Source: Occallatibacter gabretensis
Lineage (GTDB): Bacteria; Acidobacteriota; Terriglobia; Terriglobales; Acidobacteriaceae
Length of the DNA: 64,000 bases
Assembly (NCBI RefSeq): GCF_001449115.1
Contig: NZ_LAIJ01000009.1
Span: forward strand, 2,300,114 to 2,364,113
Direction: 5' to 3'
The number at the start of each line of letters is the position of its first letter. The first letter of the stretch is position 1. This document shows, piece by piece, positions 53,853-62,285 of the stretch. A model generated the notes under the pieces. That model was given only the letters and a program-made list of their open reading frames with translations. It was not told where the DNA came from and searched no databases. Made by a program: the position numbers and the translations under genes.

Positions 53853-55190
53853 ATGACTGACCCTAATCAGAACCCGCCCGCAACCGTCCCTGAGCAGCCG
53901 GAAGCGAAGTCACCACTCAAGAAGGGTATGCCGGTGGTGATCGTCCTCGTAGTCATCATTGCTCTCATTGGCGTTGCTAATGTGTCGAGCCTGTTGAGCG
54001 GCAACAAGAAAGCAGCACCTGCAAGCGCGATGACCATGCGCCCAGCTTCACCGAATGCTCAACAAGTAAACAGTTTTTCGACGCAGCAGCAGGTGCAGGC
54101 ACAACGGGACGCCGAGGAGCGGCAGCATCAGCAGGAGTTGGCCGCTGCCATGCAGCAGCTCCGGGCCGAACAGAGTATCCCCGGTCCAGAGGCAGCAGGC
54201 ACACAGCCAATGACGGCAGCGCAACGCGATGCGATCTATGGCAATAGCCCGAATGCACCGCAACACACCTCGAACATCTCGCAGGCTCAAGCGGAGGCCA
54301 AGCAAAAACAGTTAGCGAAGGAAAAACAAGCGCAGGACGCTATCAATAGCGATACGGTCGCTATCGACTTCGCCCATGCGGACGCAGCGCCCGGTGCCGG
54401 TGCCGCCGTCCCGTCCCAGACGGCAACGGCTGTATTGGGGGAGCGTGAGGAGGCCCATCCCCAGGCGGTCACGGAGATTTCCAGCAGTCCATCTCCCAGT
54501 GGCGCGAGTGACAAGCCCGGTGTTGCGCAGGTTCCCTCCGCGCAACAGGCCAAAGCTGCTTCCAAGACCGACGCGATGGCCGGATACGACTTCGATAGCT
54601 ATCAAGGCCGTCTCTATCGCGTCTTCGAGGGCACAGTATTTGAAGGAGTAGTCACCAACCACATCGACGGTGGGCTGAGCGGCCCGATCCTGGTCATGCT
54701 CACCACGGACTACTACTCGCACGACCATCAGCAGCTTCTGATGCCGCAGGGTACTCGCCTGATAGGCACAGTGCAGAGCGTGGGCAATGCTCAGCAGCGC
54801 AAGATGTTCGTCACCTTCCATCGCGCCGTTTGTCCCGATGGGTTCTCGCTTGACTTCGATAAGTACATTGGCCTTGATCCCCTTGGCACGACCGGCCTCG
54901 CAACGAAGGTAGACCACGGCTACCTGATGGCGTTTGGCGCGGCGGCTGCCGTGGGCGGTTTAGGTGGCTTGGCGCAGATCGGAAACAACGGAAGTGTCCT
55001 TACAGCGTCATCGCAGATACGCAGTGGAATTTCCGAGCAGTCGGCCACCGAGGGTGAGCAGGTGTTGAACCACTTCCTGAATCGCCTGCCTGTCATCACG
55101 CTCAAGGAGGGTTCCCGTGCCCGCGTATACGTTGGGCGCGACATCCTCATCCCGTCCTACGCAGAGCATCGCGTTGATCCAACGATGTAA
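53853..55190 (+). CDS. virB10: VirB10/TrbI-like core protein
   Basis: A 445-residue protein: short cytosolic tail, one TM helix (about 25-50), long Gln/Ala/Pro-rich periplasmic linker (50-240), and the conserved TrbI barrel (GTVFEGVVTNHIDGGLSGPIL, LMPQGTRLIGTVQS) with the C-terminal VGRDILIPSY. It spans the envelope and links inner-membrane ATPases to the outer ring. It starts 2 bp after VirB9's stop. Confidence 0.9.
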   Translation: MTDPNQNPPATVPEQPEAKSPLKKGMPVVIVLVVIIALIGVANVSSLLSGNKKAAPASAMTMRPASPNAQQVNSFSTQQQVQAQRDAEERQHQQELAAAMQQLRAEQSIPGPEAAGTQPMTAAQRDAIYGNSPNAPQHTSNISQAQAEAKQKQLAKEKQAQDAINSDTVAIDFAHADAAPGAGAAVPSQTATAVLGEREEAHPQAVTEISSSPSPSGASDKPGVAQVPSAQQAKAASKTDAMAGYDFDSYQGRLYRVFEGTVFEGVVTNHIDGGLSGPILVMLTTDYYSHDHQQLLMPQGTRLIGTVQSVGNAQQRKMFVTFHRAVCPDGFSLDFDKYIGLDPLGTTGLATKVDHGYLMAFGAAAAVGGLGGLAQIGNNGSVLTASSQIRSGISEQSATEGEQVLNHFLNRLPVITLKEGSRARVYVGRDILIPSYAEHRVDPTM

Positions 55191-55216
55191 ACGCTCTTTT
55201 GAGAGAGGGGAGCCGT

Positions 55217-55447
55217 ATGACCATACTCACGACTAAGACACACAGCCGGTCGATCTTGCCAGTTGTTACATCCATCCTGGCTGTCACTCTTCTCCTCTCG
55301 CCTGTCGGACGTAGCTCTATAGCCAGCACCTTCGATTGGTTTATCCAGACCGTTGAGACCGTGACGGAGTTTCCTTGCAAGATCGTGACTGACATCCGTC
55401 ACTTTTCCATGGACAGGTTGGACCCCACCTGCCCGCAGTGCTTCTAG
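55217..55447 (+). CDS. Small secretion-operon protein with CxxC tail
   Basis: A 76-residue protein I do not recognise. It has an N-terminal hydrophobic segment (about 14-30), an amphipathic middle (FDWFIQTVETVTEF), and a C-terminal TCPQCF. GAGGGGAG precedes ATG 55217. By position (between VirB10 and VirB5) it could take the place of the small VirB7 protein, but it has no lipobox. Confidence 0.6.
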   Translation: MTILTTKTHSRSILPVVTSILAVTLLLSPVGRSSIASTFDWFIQTVETVTEFPCKIVTDIRHFSMDRLDPTCPQCF

Positions 55448-55470
55448 CTTTTTGACCTAAAGGAGGCTGT

Positions 55471-56256
55471 ATGAAACTCGTGATGACCAAACGCAACAAG
55501 TATCTTCTAACCGGCGGTCTGCTCCTGTTGACCGCGACGCCCAGTTTCGCTCTGTTCGGGATCGGCGACATCGTCTTCGACCCGACCAGCTACGCCAGTC
55601 TCGTCTCGCAGCTCACGACGCTGGAGACGCAATACAAGATGCTCAAGAACAACGTGACGCACTTCTCGCTCAAGCAGCAGTGGCAGACAACCTTGAACGC
55701 TATGAAGAACGCCAACGTCGCGAATATGTTTGGCGAGACGAGCGGCATGAGCATCGCGCTCAATACGAACTCGCCCAGCGCATCGTCCACGGCCTGGACT
55801 GCCGGAACGATCAAGGTAGGCGGGAACACGACCACCTACCTTCAAGGACAGACGCCGGGGAGCGCACAGCTCTCGCAACTTGCCATGATCGAGGCGTCGG
55901 ACTCCATCTCTCCCGATTGCCTTACCGCAGTCGGCCAGTACAGGGGCGCGAGGACACAGAACGTTACCGCAAACAACACGCTCGCCTCGCAGCAGCTCGA
56001 CGGCAGCGATGGCACCAACACTGAAGTCGAGCAGCTCAACCTCCTGAATGCTGCCGAAGCCCAGAAGATGTCGGAGATGCAGTCGCAGGGTGTCTTGCAA
56101 GCCTGCCTTGCTTCTCAGATGACCGTCACGAACATGGAACGCAGGAACGCTGCGGCGCAAGATCTCAACACCGCCGCGTTCGTTCAGCAGCAACGTTCGA
56201 CCAACAACGTGAGTGCGGCGAACGAAAGCAACACTTGGCAGACCTATCTTCCCTGA
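55471..56256 (+). CDS. virB5: VirB5/TrbJ-like pilus protein
   Basis: A 261-residue exported protein (signal peptide ending SFA at about 27). The mature start GIGDIVFDPTSYASLVSQLT is typical of VirB5/TrbJ, followed by long helices and a Ser/Thr/Gly-rich insert (about 100-125). VirB5 sits at the pilus tip. The last eleven residues (NESNTWQTYLP) recur in the next small protein. A GGAGG lies before the ATG. Confidence 0.8.
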   Translation: MKLVMTKRNKYLLTGGLLLLTATPSFALFGIGDIVFDPTSYASLVSQLTTLETQYKMLKNNVTHFSLKQQWQTTLNAMKNANVANMFGETSGMSIALNTNSPSASSTAWTAGTIKVGGNTTTYLQGQTPGSAQLSQLAMIEASDSISPDCLTAVGQYRGARTQNVTANNTLASQQLDGSDGTNTEVEQLNLLNAAEAQKMSEMQSQGVLQACLASQMTVTNMERRNAAAQDLNTAAFVQQQRSTNNVSAANESNTWQTYLP

Positions 56257-56268
56257 CTCGGAGACGCG

Positions 56269-56517
56269 ATGCTGAAAGCGATCAACACCAAGATCCTACT
56301 TGCCATCCTTGCGGCGCTGACGGCCATCGGCAGCGCCGTGATTTACCAGAGTCACGAGGCTCACAAGGCCGCCGCCATCCTTCAACGGCAACAGCACGAT
56401 GCAGAGGAGAGCGCGCGGCAGGATGAAGCATTTCGCAACAAGGTAGAGCAGGACAAGAAGCGGCATAATTCCGCCGCTGGTAACGAAGGCAAGACCTGGA
56501 AGAGCTATATCCCCTGA
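56269..56517 (+). CDS. Small anchored protein sharing the VirB5 C-terminal tail
   Basis: An 82-residue protein: N-terminal hydrophobic helix (about 8-24), then a charged helix (LQRQQHDAEESARQDEAF) and an end NEGKTWKSYIP that aligns with NESNTWQTYLP of the preceding VirB5-like protein. It starts 12 bp after that gene. Possibly a partial duplication of VirB5, or a partner using the same docking tail, comparable in position to the Eex or TrbK-type lipoprotein slot. It has no lipobox. Confidence 0.7.
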   Translation: MLKAINTKILLAILAALTAIGSAVIYQSHEAHKAAAILQRQQHDAEESARQDEAFRNKVEQDKKRHNSAAGNEGKTWKSYIP

Positions 56518-56534
56518 TTTCACCGGAGACCGAT

Positions 56535-57452
56535 ATGAGCATCGCCGTCCTCGCACAAGCACTGCCGTCCGCATCGTCGGGCATGGACTGGCTCAACCAG
56601 TTCACCAACAATCTAACCAACCTCACCACGCAGAATGGCGGCGCGTTGACCCAGTTCGGTTGGACGGAGCTGAGCTGCATCTCTCTCTTCACCCTTGTGA
56701 ACATGGTCATCAACTGGAACACCAGCACGATGACGTTCCGGCTGCATCACCATCCCGTGCGTGCGGGCGACCTTACCCACTTTCTGCTCAAGCTCATCGT
56801 GTGCAGCTTGCTGCTGAACTATTGGGTGAATCCGTTTCCCGGTGCCAGCTTCGGCATCAATCACTTCTTTAGCTACATCGCACAGGCGATGGTCGCGGCC
56901 TTCGATCAGCACTCGCTTGACCAGTTGCTTCAGCTTCTCAAAAACGCTGGCGATGGAACGTCGATGCCGTCCTTCACCGCACCCGTTCAGATCCTCTGCT
57001 ATGTCCTCGTACAGATCATGCTCGGTTTGGCATCGGCCATCTTGTTCGTCATCAATTGCAGCGCCTTCATCCTCTACGGTGTGACAGCACTCTTTGGCCC
57101 TGTCTTTGTGCCGTTGCTCATGACACAGACCTTCAAGGCGAAGTTCTTTCACTTCCTTGATGTGCTCATCAGCTTCGCCATGATTCGCGCTGTTGCAGCC
57201 GCTTTCATCTATGTGTGGGCCGGATTCATGAACGGATTCCTTCAGCAGACCTTCAACGGCAATTATTCGATGGATATGTGGATTGCCAATTTGATCCCTT
57301 GCTTAATGGTCTTCGTCGCTTTCATCATTAATATGCTGTTCATTCCGAGCATGACGCAAGCCATCTTTGGCGGCGCGGCAGGACTGGCATCGAGGGCTTC
57401 GGACGTTGCCGGAGGACTCGCCACAATCGCAGTTCGAGCAGGAGGCGCATAA
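56535..57452 (+). CDS. virB6: VirB6/TrbL-like inner-membrane channel protein
   Basis: A 305-residue polytopic protein with about six TM helices (for example LLKLIVCSLLLNYWV, ILCYVLVQIMLGLASAILFV, YGVTALFGPVFVPLLM) and the central LFGPVFVPL loop of the TrbL family. The C-terminal tail is Ala/Gly-rich and cytosolic. It helps form the substrate path across the inner membrane. Confidence 0.87.
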   Translation: MSIAVLAQALPSASSGMDWLNQFTNNLTNLTTQNGGALTQFGWTELSCISLFTLVNMVINWNTSTMTFRLHHHPVRAGDLTHFLLKLIVCSLLLNYWVNPFPGASFGINHFFSYIAQAMVAAFDQHSLDQLLQLLKNAGDGTSMPSFTAPVQILCYVLVQIMLGLASAILFVINCSAFILYGVTALFGPVFVPLLMTQTFKAKFFHFLDVLISFAMIRAVAAAFIYVWAGFMNGFLQQTFNGNYSMDMWIANLIPCLMVFVAFIINMLFIPSMTQAIFGGAAGLASRASDVAGGLATIAVRAGGA

Positions 57453-57456
57453 GAAT

Positions 57457-57642
57457 ATGTGGGACTTTCTCTTCGGTTATTTCTTCGGTAGAGCTACAGG
57501 CATTTGGCGCATCGTTCGACCCCTCCTGTGGCTTTTCTTGATAGGCGTGATCGTCTGCGGATTCATCTACGCCTATGTCGTCTTCCACGCCGTCTCGGAA
57601 AGGAGTCAAGATCCTCATGTCCACACACACAGCACCCATTGA
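57457..57642 (+). CDS. Small single-pass membrane protein
   Basis: A 61-residue protein: MWDFLFGYFFGRATGIWRIV, then a TM helix (about 20-45) and a hydrophilic His-rich C-terminus (DPHVHTHSTH). Not recognised. It starts 4 bp past virB6 and overlaps virB8 by 26 bp, so it belongs to the operon. Confidence 0.65.
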   Translation: MWDFLFGYFFGRATGIWRIVRPLLWLFLIGVIVCGFIYAYVVFHAVSERSQDPHVHTHSTH

Positions 57643-58423
57643 TAGCGCGCTCACGCCGGAGCAAGCCCTGCTCACCGACCATATCGGGAATGAGGTCTAT
57701 GCCTCACACTATGCGGAGCGCAAAGCCCACCGTCTTGTCATCGGTTGCGGAACGGTTGTGTTGCTTGGTTCGATGTGGCTGAACTTCTCTCTGGCACACC
57801 GTCCGATTGCGAATCGCTACATCCGCATCGACGAGATGGGCCGCGCCCAGGCCATCCAATACAGCGACCTCAACTACAGTCCGCGCGAAGGCGAGGTGCG
57901 GACGTACCTCACGGATTGGGCCAATTACCGCTACACCATTGGCCGGGACACGATCGCGAAGAAGTACCCGCTCAACTACTACTTTCTGTCCCAGACGCTG
58001 GCCTCGCAATTGATGACCGCAGACAACGCGAATCATCTTGTCTCACAGGTGGTGGCCGGCCAGGTCGAGACAAGCGATGTGCAGGTGAAGAACGTCACCA
58101 TCACGTCGATGTCAGATGAGACTGTTCAGGGTACCCGAATCGCCCGTGGAACGGCCCTTGTAGCCATTGACAGGTTCTACTCTGCGCAGAACTCCCGTGA
58201 GCCCCGGACAGAGCATTGGATGCTGAGTATTACCTATTATCTGAACCCCAAGCAGGTGAGCGACCAGGCCCGCATCTTCCCGCAGTTCGAGACGATCAAC
58301 CCGCTCGGATTGACCATCACGGAGTTCCACGAGAATCGTCTTTCCGTCGATCCCGTTGGGCCAGGAGTGAATGCGGCGTTGCCGGCACTCCCGACAATAC
58401 CTGCGACAGGGGGGACGCGATGA
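57617..58423 (+). CDS. virB8: VirB8/TrbF-like assembly protein
   Basis: A 268-residue protein with one TM helix (about 40-60), then a periplasmic NTF2-like VirB8 domain (YIRIDEMGRAQAIQYSDLNY, TYLTDWANYRYTIGRDTIAK, HWMLSITYYLNPK, NPLGLTITEFHENR). It nucleates assembly of the inner-membrane complex. ATG 57617 overlaps the preceding small gene. Its TGA overlaps the VirB11 start. Confidence 0.85.
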   Translation: MSTHTAPIDSALTPEQALLTDHIGNEVYASHYAERKAHRLVIGCGTVVLLGSMWLNFSLAHRPIANRYIRIDEMGRAQAIQYSDLNYSPREGEVRTYLTDWANYRYTIGRDTIAKKYPLNYYFLSQTLASQLMTADNANHLVSQVVAGQVETSDVQVKNVTITSMSDETVQGTRIARGTALVAIDRFYSAQNSREPRTEHWMLSITYYLNPKQVSDQARIFPQFETINPLGLTITEFHENRLSVDPVGPGVNAALPALPTIPATGGTR

Positions 58424-59388
58424 GCTACCACCTCATTCTTCCGTTCTTCCCCGAGGAGTTGCGTGCGCTTTTGCTTGACCCTTCCATCTCCGATCTGATG
58501 GTCAATGGCACGACTGGCGTCTATGCGGATCGGAACGGCGTCATCGAGCGTATTCCTCTTTCAACGCCATATACCAATGACCGGCTGCAGGCGGCGATCG
58601 AGCGTGTGGCGCGCATCCTTGGACAAGATCTCACGGCGCAAAATCCGATTCTGAATACACGCTTGCCGGACGGCTCGCGTGTCGCGGTTGTGGGTGCTCC
58701 ATCCTCCATCAATGGGCCGACACTCACCATCCGCAAATTCAACCGCTGGTACACCTCCGATGAGTTGATCGCCGCTGGCAGTTTGCCAGAGCCGGTTCGC
58801 GACAAAGTAATCGGCTTTATCAATGAACGAAAGAACGGGATCATCAGCGGTGGAACCAGTTCGGGGAAGACGACCTTAATGAAGGCGCTGCTTGACCATG
58901 TTCCGCAGCATGAACGTCTCGTGGTCATCGAGCAGCCAGCCGAATTGAAAGTGAATCACGCCAACGCGGTTCGCTGGGAGGCTGTTGAGGCGATTCCGGG
59001 TCAGGTTGCCATCACACCGAGCCAGCTTCTCGCCGCCGCTTTGCGTCATCGTCCCGACCGCATCATCATGGGAGAGATACGTGATGAGTGCGGCTATGAC
59101 CTGCTGCAAGCCATGAACACCGGGCATGGTGGAACCCTATCTACCATCCATGCAAAGTCGGCATGGGACGCCCTGAATAGGCTGTCGGATTTGGCCCTGA
59201 GTGCGCGGGCCAATTTGAATCACGCGTTCATTCGCTCGGAGACAGCGGAGGCCATTGACTTCGTTCTGTACTGCGAGCGCGATGCCACGGGCCGTCGCCG
59301 GGTGCGCGAGCTGATTAGCGTCACCGGATACACCCACGCGGACCAGAGCTTCCAGACGGAGGACATCTATCGTGCTTCCGCCGCCTGA
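58420..59388 (+). CDS. virB11: VirB11/TrbB-like traffic ATPase
   Basis: A 322-residue hexameric ATPase. Walker A is GGTSSGKT (144-151), followed by the Asp-box VVIEQPAEL, Walker B RIIMGEIRDECGYDLL, and the His-box TGHGGTLSTIHAKS. The N-terminal domain ends before ERVARILGQ. It switches the machine between pilus building and DNA transfer. It overlaps virB8 by 4 bp and ends the transfer operon. Confidence 0.93.
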   Translation: MSYHLILPFFPEELRALLLDPSISDLMVNGTTGVYADRNGVIERIPLSTPYTNDRLQAAIERVARILGQDLTAQNPILNTRLPDGSRVAVVGAPSSINGPTLTIRKFNRWYTSDELIAAGSLPEPVRDKVIGFINERKNGIISGGTSSGKTTLMKALLDHVPQHERLVVIEQPAELKVNHANAVRWEAVEAIPGQVAITPSQLLAAALRHRPDRIIMGEIRDECGYDLLQAMNTGHGGTLSTIHAKSAWDALNRLSDLALSARANLNHAFIRSETAEAIDFVLYCERDATGRRRVRELISVTGYTHADQSFQTEDIYRASAA

Positions 59389-59919
59389 TCGACAGGCATA
59401 CAGCTAGAGAACCGAACCCGAATCGAGGTCACTTCGATGTACCGTCATGCTGCCAAATTGGCTGCACAGCCCAACTCGTCTCTAAAAGCGCCCAGCGTGG
59501 CGTTCCGGCGTAGCCGAGAGCGCAAGGGAGGGTGCTCTGGGCTGTCCTTCTATGGAGTCTTTGCCGCTCGGAATAGAACTGCGGTTTGGGCGAACATCCA
59601 CCGCCGAGATCGAGAGTTTGACTTCGGTGCATCGGGGAGCCTTCCGCCTCGTATCCCGTCCTCTGCTCGGGGTCACGCTTCGGGGCCAAACCGGCGCCCT
59701 GCGGCTCGGCGTCGTTCTGCTTCGACTATGTCGCCCCTGCGGGGTCTCGGTTCCTCCCAAAAGAAGTTTGAGAGCCGCGGCAAAAGACACCGCGCAAACT
59801 TCTTTCGGGCCCCACCAAGAAAGCACTCCTTGGCACTTGGGAGCCGGGCCCACTCGCTGGCTTTGCCAAGTGTGACCCGAGCAGGATACGGGAAATTCAA
59901 CGAAACGGAGATCACCACC
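59389..59919. other. Structured non-coding region between virB11 and ssb
   Basis: 531 bp with no credible gene: the frame open through it lacks domain, start and codon character. It is GC-rich and full of short inverted repeats, including a strong hairpin (59760-59805) and CACTTGG/CCAAGTG (59834-59840/59866-59872). It could be a regulatory RNA, single-strand origin or second transfer region. Confidence 0.6.
59760..59805. repeat. Strong two-part hairpin
   Basis: Outer arms AAAGAAGTTTG (59760-59770) and CAAACTTCTTT (59795-59805) pair perfectly. Inner arms CGCGG (59776-59780) and CCGCG (59790-59794) stack directly under the right arm, with a 5-nt bulge on the left and a 9-nt loop. Confidence 0.8.
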
Positions 59920-60294
59920 ATGTACTCAAACAAAGTCACCCTCATCGGATTCACCGGCGCTGATGCAGAAGTTCGCACCAACAACGACCGCAGCCTTACC
60001 ACTCTCTCGCTGGCAACCAAGTCCTCCTACAAGAAGGACGGCAAGTACATCGAGCACACCGAATGGCACCGTTGCGTAGTCTTCGGCAAGCTCGGAGAGT
60101 TCGCCGCCACGCTCAAGAAGGGCGCTCATATCCAGGTCGAGGGCGAGCTGCGCAGCCGCAAGTACGACAGCACGAAGACCGGCACGGAAGTGACGGTCTG
60201 GGAGATTCGGGTCAACTCGATTCTCAAGCTGGACCGTGCCGCCAAAGCGGCAGCGGAAGACGAGGACGAATCCACCGAGGAAGAGGCCGCATAG
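59920..60294 (+). CDS. ssb: Single-stranded-DNA-binding protein
   Basis: A 124-residue SSB: OB fold with NKVTLIGFTGADAEVRT, EHTEWHRCVVFGKLGEFA, GAHIQVEGELRSRKYD, and an acidic tail (EDEDESTEEEAA) that lacks the usual terminal DDIPF. It protects transferred single-stranded DNA. ATG 59920 is chosen because the conserved N-terminus begins there; upstream in-frame codons do not encode protein-like sequence. Confidence 0.92.
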   Translation: MYSNKVTLIGFTGADAEVRTNNDRSLTTLSLATKSSYKKDGKYIEHTEWHRCVVFGKLGEFAATLKKGAHIQVEGELRSRKYDSTKTGTEVTVWEIRVNSILKLDRAAKAAAEDEDESTEEEAA

Positions 60295-60308
60295 GCCCTT
60301 CCTTCTCT

Positions 60309-60342
60309 CCGAAGAGTCCGGCATCCAGCCGGGCTTCTTCGG
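60309..60342 (+). other. Stem-loop after ssb
   Basis: CCGAAGA pairs with TTCTTCGG, with a two-base mismatch and then an inner stem CCGGC/GCCGG around ATCCA. No T-run follows, so it is more likely an RNA-stability or attenuation structure than a simple terminator. Confidence 0.6.
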
Positions 60343-60398
60343 CTGCTAAAGGCCCGTGGCATCGCGCTCGCAGTGCAGGTCGGATTGGAGGTATCGAG

Positions 60399-61343
60399 AT
60401 GAATGGAACAGCTCAGGACTTTCTTACCCGTTGCTTCGCTCCGGGTGACACGATCGCTCTCTTGCTTCGCAACGAGAGCACCGCAAAGACACAGCAACGC
60501 ATTGTTCCTTTGGAACGTGCGCTCGCGCCCCGTTACCGTGGATGGCTCGCTCATGAAAACCACTATGGAGCGAATATCTATGTGGCGGCCAATCCGCTGC
60601 TCTACGGCAGCCGGAAGCGCACCAAGGACTGCATCGCTTCCATTCGCCACCTGTACATCGACATCGACGTGAACGGAGAAGCCCGGCTCGCTGCGCTCCG
60701 GGCTTCCGAGCTCGTGCCGGAGCCGAATGTGATCGTCTCCACATCGGCAGCCAAATACCAGGTCTTGTGGCGCGTGGAGGAATTCGACTTCTACACGCAG
60801 GAGATGACACTCAAACTCCTCGCGATGGCATTCCACGGCGACATCTCCTGCACCGACTGCAACCGGGTTCTTCGTATCCCCGGATTCAAGAATTGCAAGT
60901 ACGATCCCGCGCAGCTCATCACCGTCGAGTACCTCTCCGATGCGACCTACCAGCCGGATGACTTTCACCTGTATGTCCTTCGCGAAGCCTGCTTGATTCC
61001 GCCGATCCCGAAACAGCCCGTACGCCGCGATATGCAGACCAACTCCGAGCATGATTGGGCTTGGATCGTGCGCGACCTTGCCCACGGCAAAGACGCCGTG
61101 ACGCTCACTCTGGAGCTGGCTTCGCGGCGCTCCGACAAGCCCAATCCCACCTATTATGCCCAGCGCACCGTGGACATGGCTTCGGCCCGTCTCTGGCTGA
61201 TGGAAGGCAGATCCATCGCGGACGTGATCGCCATGCTAGAGAGGCGCAGACAGCCTGAGATTCCCGCAGCACTTTGCTCCGCTCGTGCGCGGGAGATTGC
61301 GGCCACGGCCCAGCGCATGATTGCACGCAGCAAGGTCGCCTGA
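60399..61343 (+). CDS. RepB/primase-polymerase-like protein
   Basis: A 314-residue protein. Its first 210 residues match RepB_primase-type archaeo-eukaryotic primases: HLYIDIDVNGEARLA with a metal-binding D-x-D pair, NVIVSTSAAKYQVLWRVEEF, and NRVLRIPGFKNCKY. The C-terminal part (SEHDWAWIVRDLAHGKDA, MASARLWLMEGRSIADVI) is a helical domain as in plasmid primases. It would prime complementary-strand synthesis after transfer. GGAGG lies 7 bp before ATG 60399. Confidence 0.82.
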   Translation: MNGTAQDFLTRCFAPGDTIALLLRNESTAKTQQRIVPLERALAPRYRGWLAHENHYGANIYVAANPLLYGSRKRTKDCIASIRHLYIDIDVNGEARLAALRASELVPEPNVIVSTSAAKYQVLWRVEEFDFYTQEMTLKLLAMAFHGDISCTDCNRVLRIPGFKNCKYDPAQLITVEYLSDATYQPDDFHLYVLREACLIPPIPKQPVRRDMQTNSEHDWAWIVRDLAHGKDAVTLTLELASRRSDKPNPTYYAQRTVDMASARLWLMEGRSIADVIAMLERRRQPEIPAALCSARAREIAATAQRMIARSKVA

Positions 61344-61368
61344 CTTTATCACCCAAAGGAGAGCAACA

Positions 61369-61695
61369 ATGCCACTACTCGAAGTTATCCAAACCCGCCA
61401 GGTCAGCGCCTCTATCAGGCTCACTGACTCAACCGCTACGCAGGTCGATCAGTACGCCGCTTTCATCCACGCATCTGCGGATGATGTCGTGGAGCAGGCG
61501 CTTGCCTATGTCTTCTCGAAAGATCGGGACTTTCAGGACTTCCTGAAGACGCCACAAGCCAAGCAGGCTTCTTCGACGCTTCGCATCCGAAGAGCGCCTG
61601 CCACCGATGCAGCGGAGCCGCCCGCAAAGAAGCCGGTATCCGCTGCATCATCGCCAGCACAAGCACCTGCATTCGTGGCGGGATCGAAGGCATGA
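61369..61695 (+). CDS. Small accessory protein, possibly CopG-like
   Basis: A 108-residue protein. Residues 12-55 (VSASIRLTDSTATQVDQYAA, then DDVVEQALAYVFSKD) have the strand-helix-helix look of a ribbon-helix-helix DNA-binding domain; the rest is Ala/Pro/Lys-rich and probably unstructured. AAGGAG precedes the ATG. Its position just before the inverted-repeat region suggests an oriT-associated role, but the family is not certain. Confidence 0.62.
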   Translation: MPLLEVIQTRQVSASIRLTDSTATQVDQYAAFIHASADDVVEQALAYVFSKDRDFQDFLKTPQAKQASSTLRIRRAPATDAAEPPAKKPVSAASSPAQAPAFVAGSKA

Positions 61696-61892
61696 TCCCA
61701 CTGCTAAAGCAGTGGCAGAGCCACTACGGTGCTGCGCACCGGAAGAAGATTGACACTCCATCCCTTCCAGGGTGTCGCGAAATGAGCAATAGGGAGCCTA
61801 TAGGCGACCTCTCTGCAAACAAGCAAGTTACATAAATCTGGTTGCTTATAGGAGACCGCAAGGCTCCTATAAGCAACTTCGGAGTAGACGGC
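61696..61892. other. Candidate origin of transfer (oriT)
   Basis: 197 bp with three inverted repeats and no gene: CCACTGCT/AGCAGTGG (61698-61705/61708-61715), palindrome CCTATAGG (61797-61804), and a perfect 14-bp repeat GTTGCTTATAGGAG (61841-61854) with CTCCTATAAGCAAC (61864-61877). It lies directly before a MobC/TraJ-like gene, the usual place of oriT in IncP-like systems. No nic sequence is proven. Confidence 0.68.
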
Positions 61893-62285
61893 ATGGAAGC
61901 GGAAACCCAAGGTTCCCATCTCAATTTAGAGACGCGGATTCGCCGGTCCAAAGGCAGGACCGGTCGGACGATCAGTGCCACAGCCAAGGTCACGCGCGAC
62001 GAGCAGAACGAGATGGAAGCGGCGGCCATGCAAAGAGGTCAGAGCCTCAGCGAGTGGTGCCGTGAGGTGCTTCTAGCAGCGGCCAGAGGCGAGACCATCA
62101 CGCCGATCTTTACTGAGATCGTGGCTATCCGTCAGCTCCTCAACTCAACTTTGCGGAATGTGGCTTGCGGCGAGGTGATGACACCGCAGGCGTTCCAGAC
62201 CGAGTTGCAAGGCATTCGTTCCAGCAAGCACAAGGCCGCAGTTGAAGTCATGCAACAGTACGCCAGAACGGAGGTAGCACAATGA
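61893..62285 (+). CDS. MobC/TraJ-like relaxosome accessory protein
   Basis: A 130-residue protein: basic N-terminus, then a ribbon-helix-helix core (RTISATAKVTRDEQNEMEAA, GQSLSEWCREVLLAA) and a C-terminal helix bundle (FTEIVAIRQLLNSTLRNVAC), matching MobC/TraJ relaxosome proteins that bind oriT inverted repeats. An upstream TTG start is rejected because it lies within the inverted repeat. It overlaps the coupling-protein gene by 4 bp. Confidence 0.8.
   Translation: MEAETQGSHLNLETRIRRSKGRTGRTISATAKVTRDEQNEMEAAAMQRGQSLSEWCREVLLAAARGETITPIFTEIVAIRQLLNSTLRNVACGEVMTPQAFQTELQGIRSSKHKAAVEVMQQYARTEVAQ

Noticed and set aside
59437..59919. N-terminal extension of ssb by 161 codons
   Set aside because: The SSB fold starts exactly at 59920; upstream codons are Arg/Ser-rich, hairpin-bearing and not protein-like.
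61842..61892. Upstream TTG start for the MobC-like gene
   Set aside because: It would translate the inverted repeat; the ATG at 61893 starts the usual basic N-terminus.
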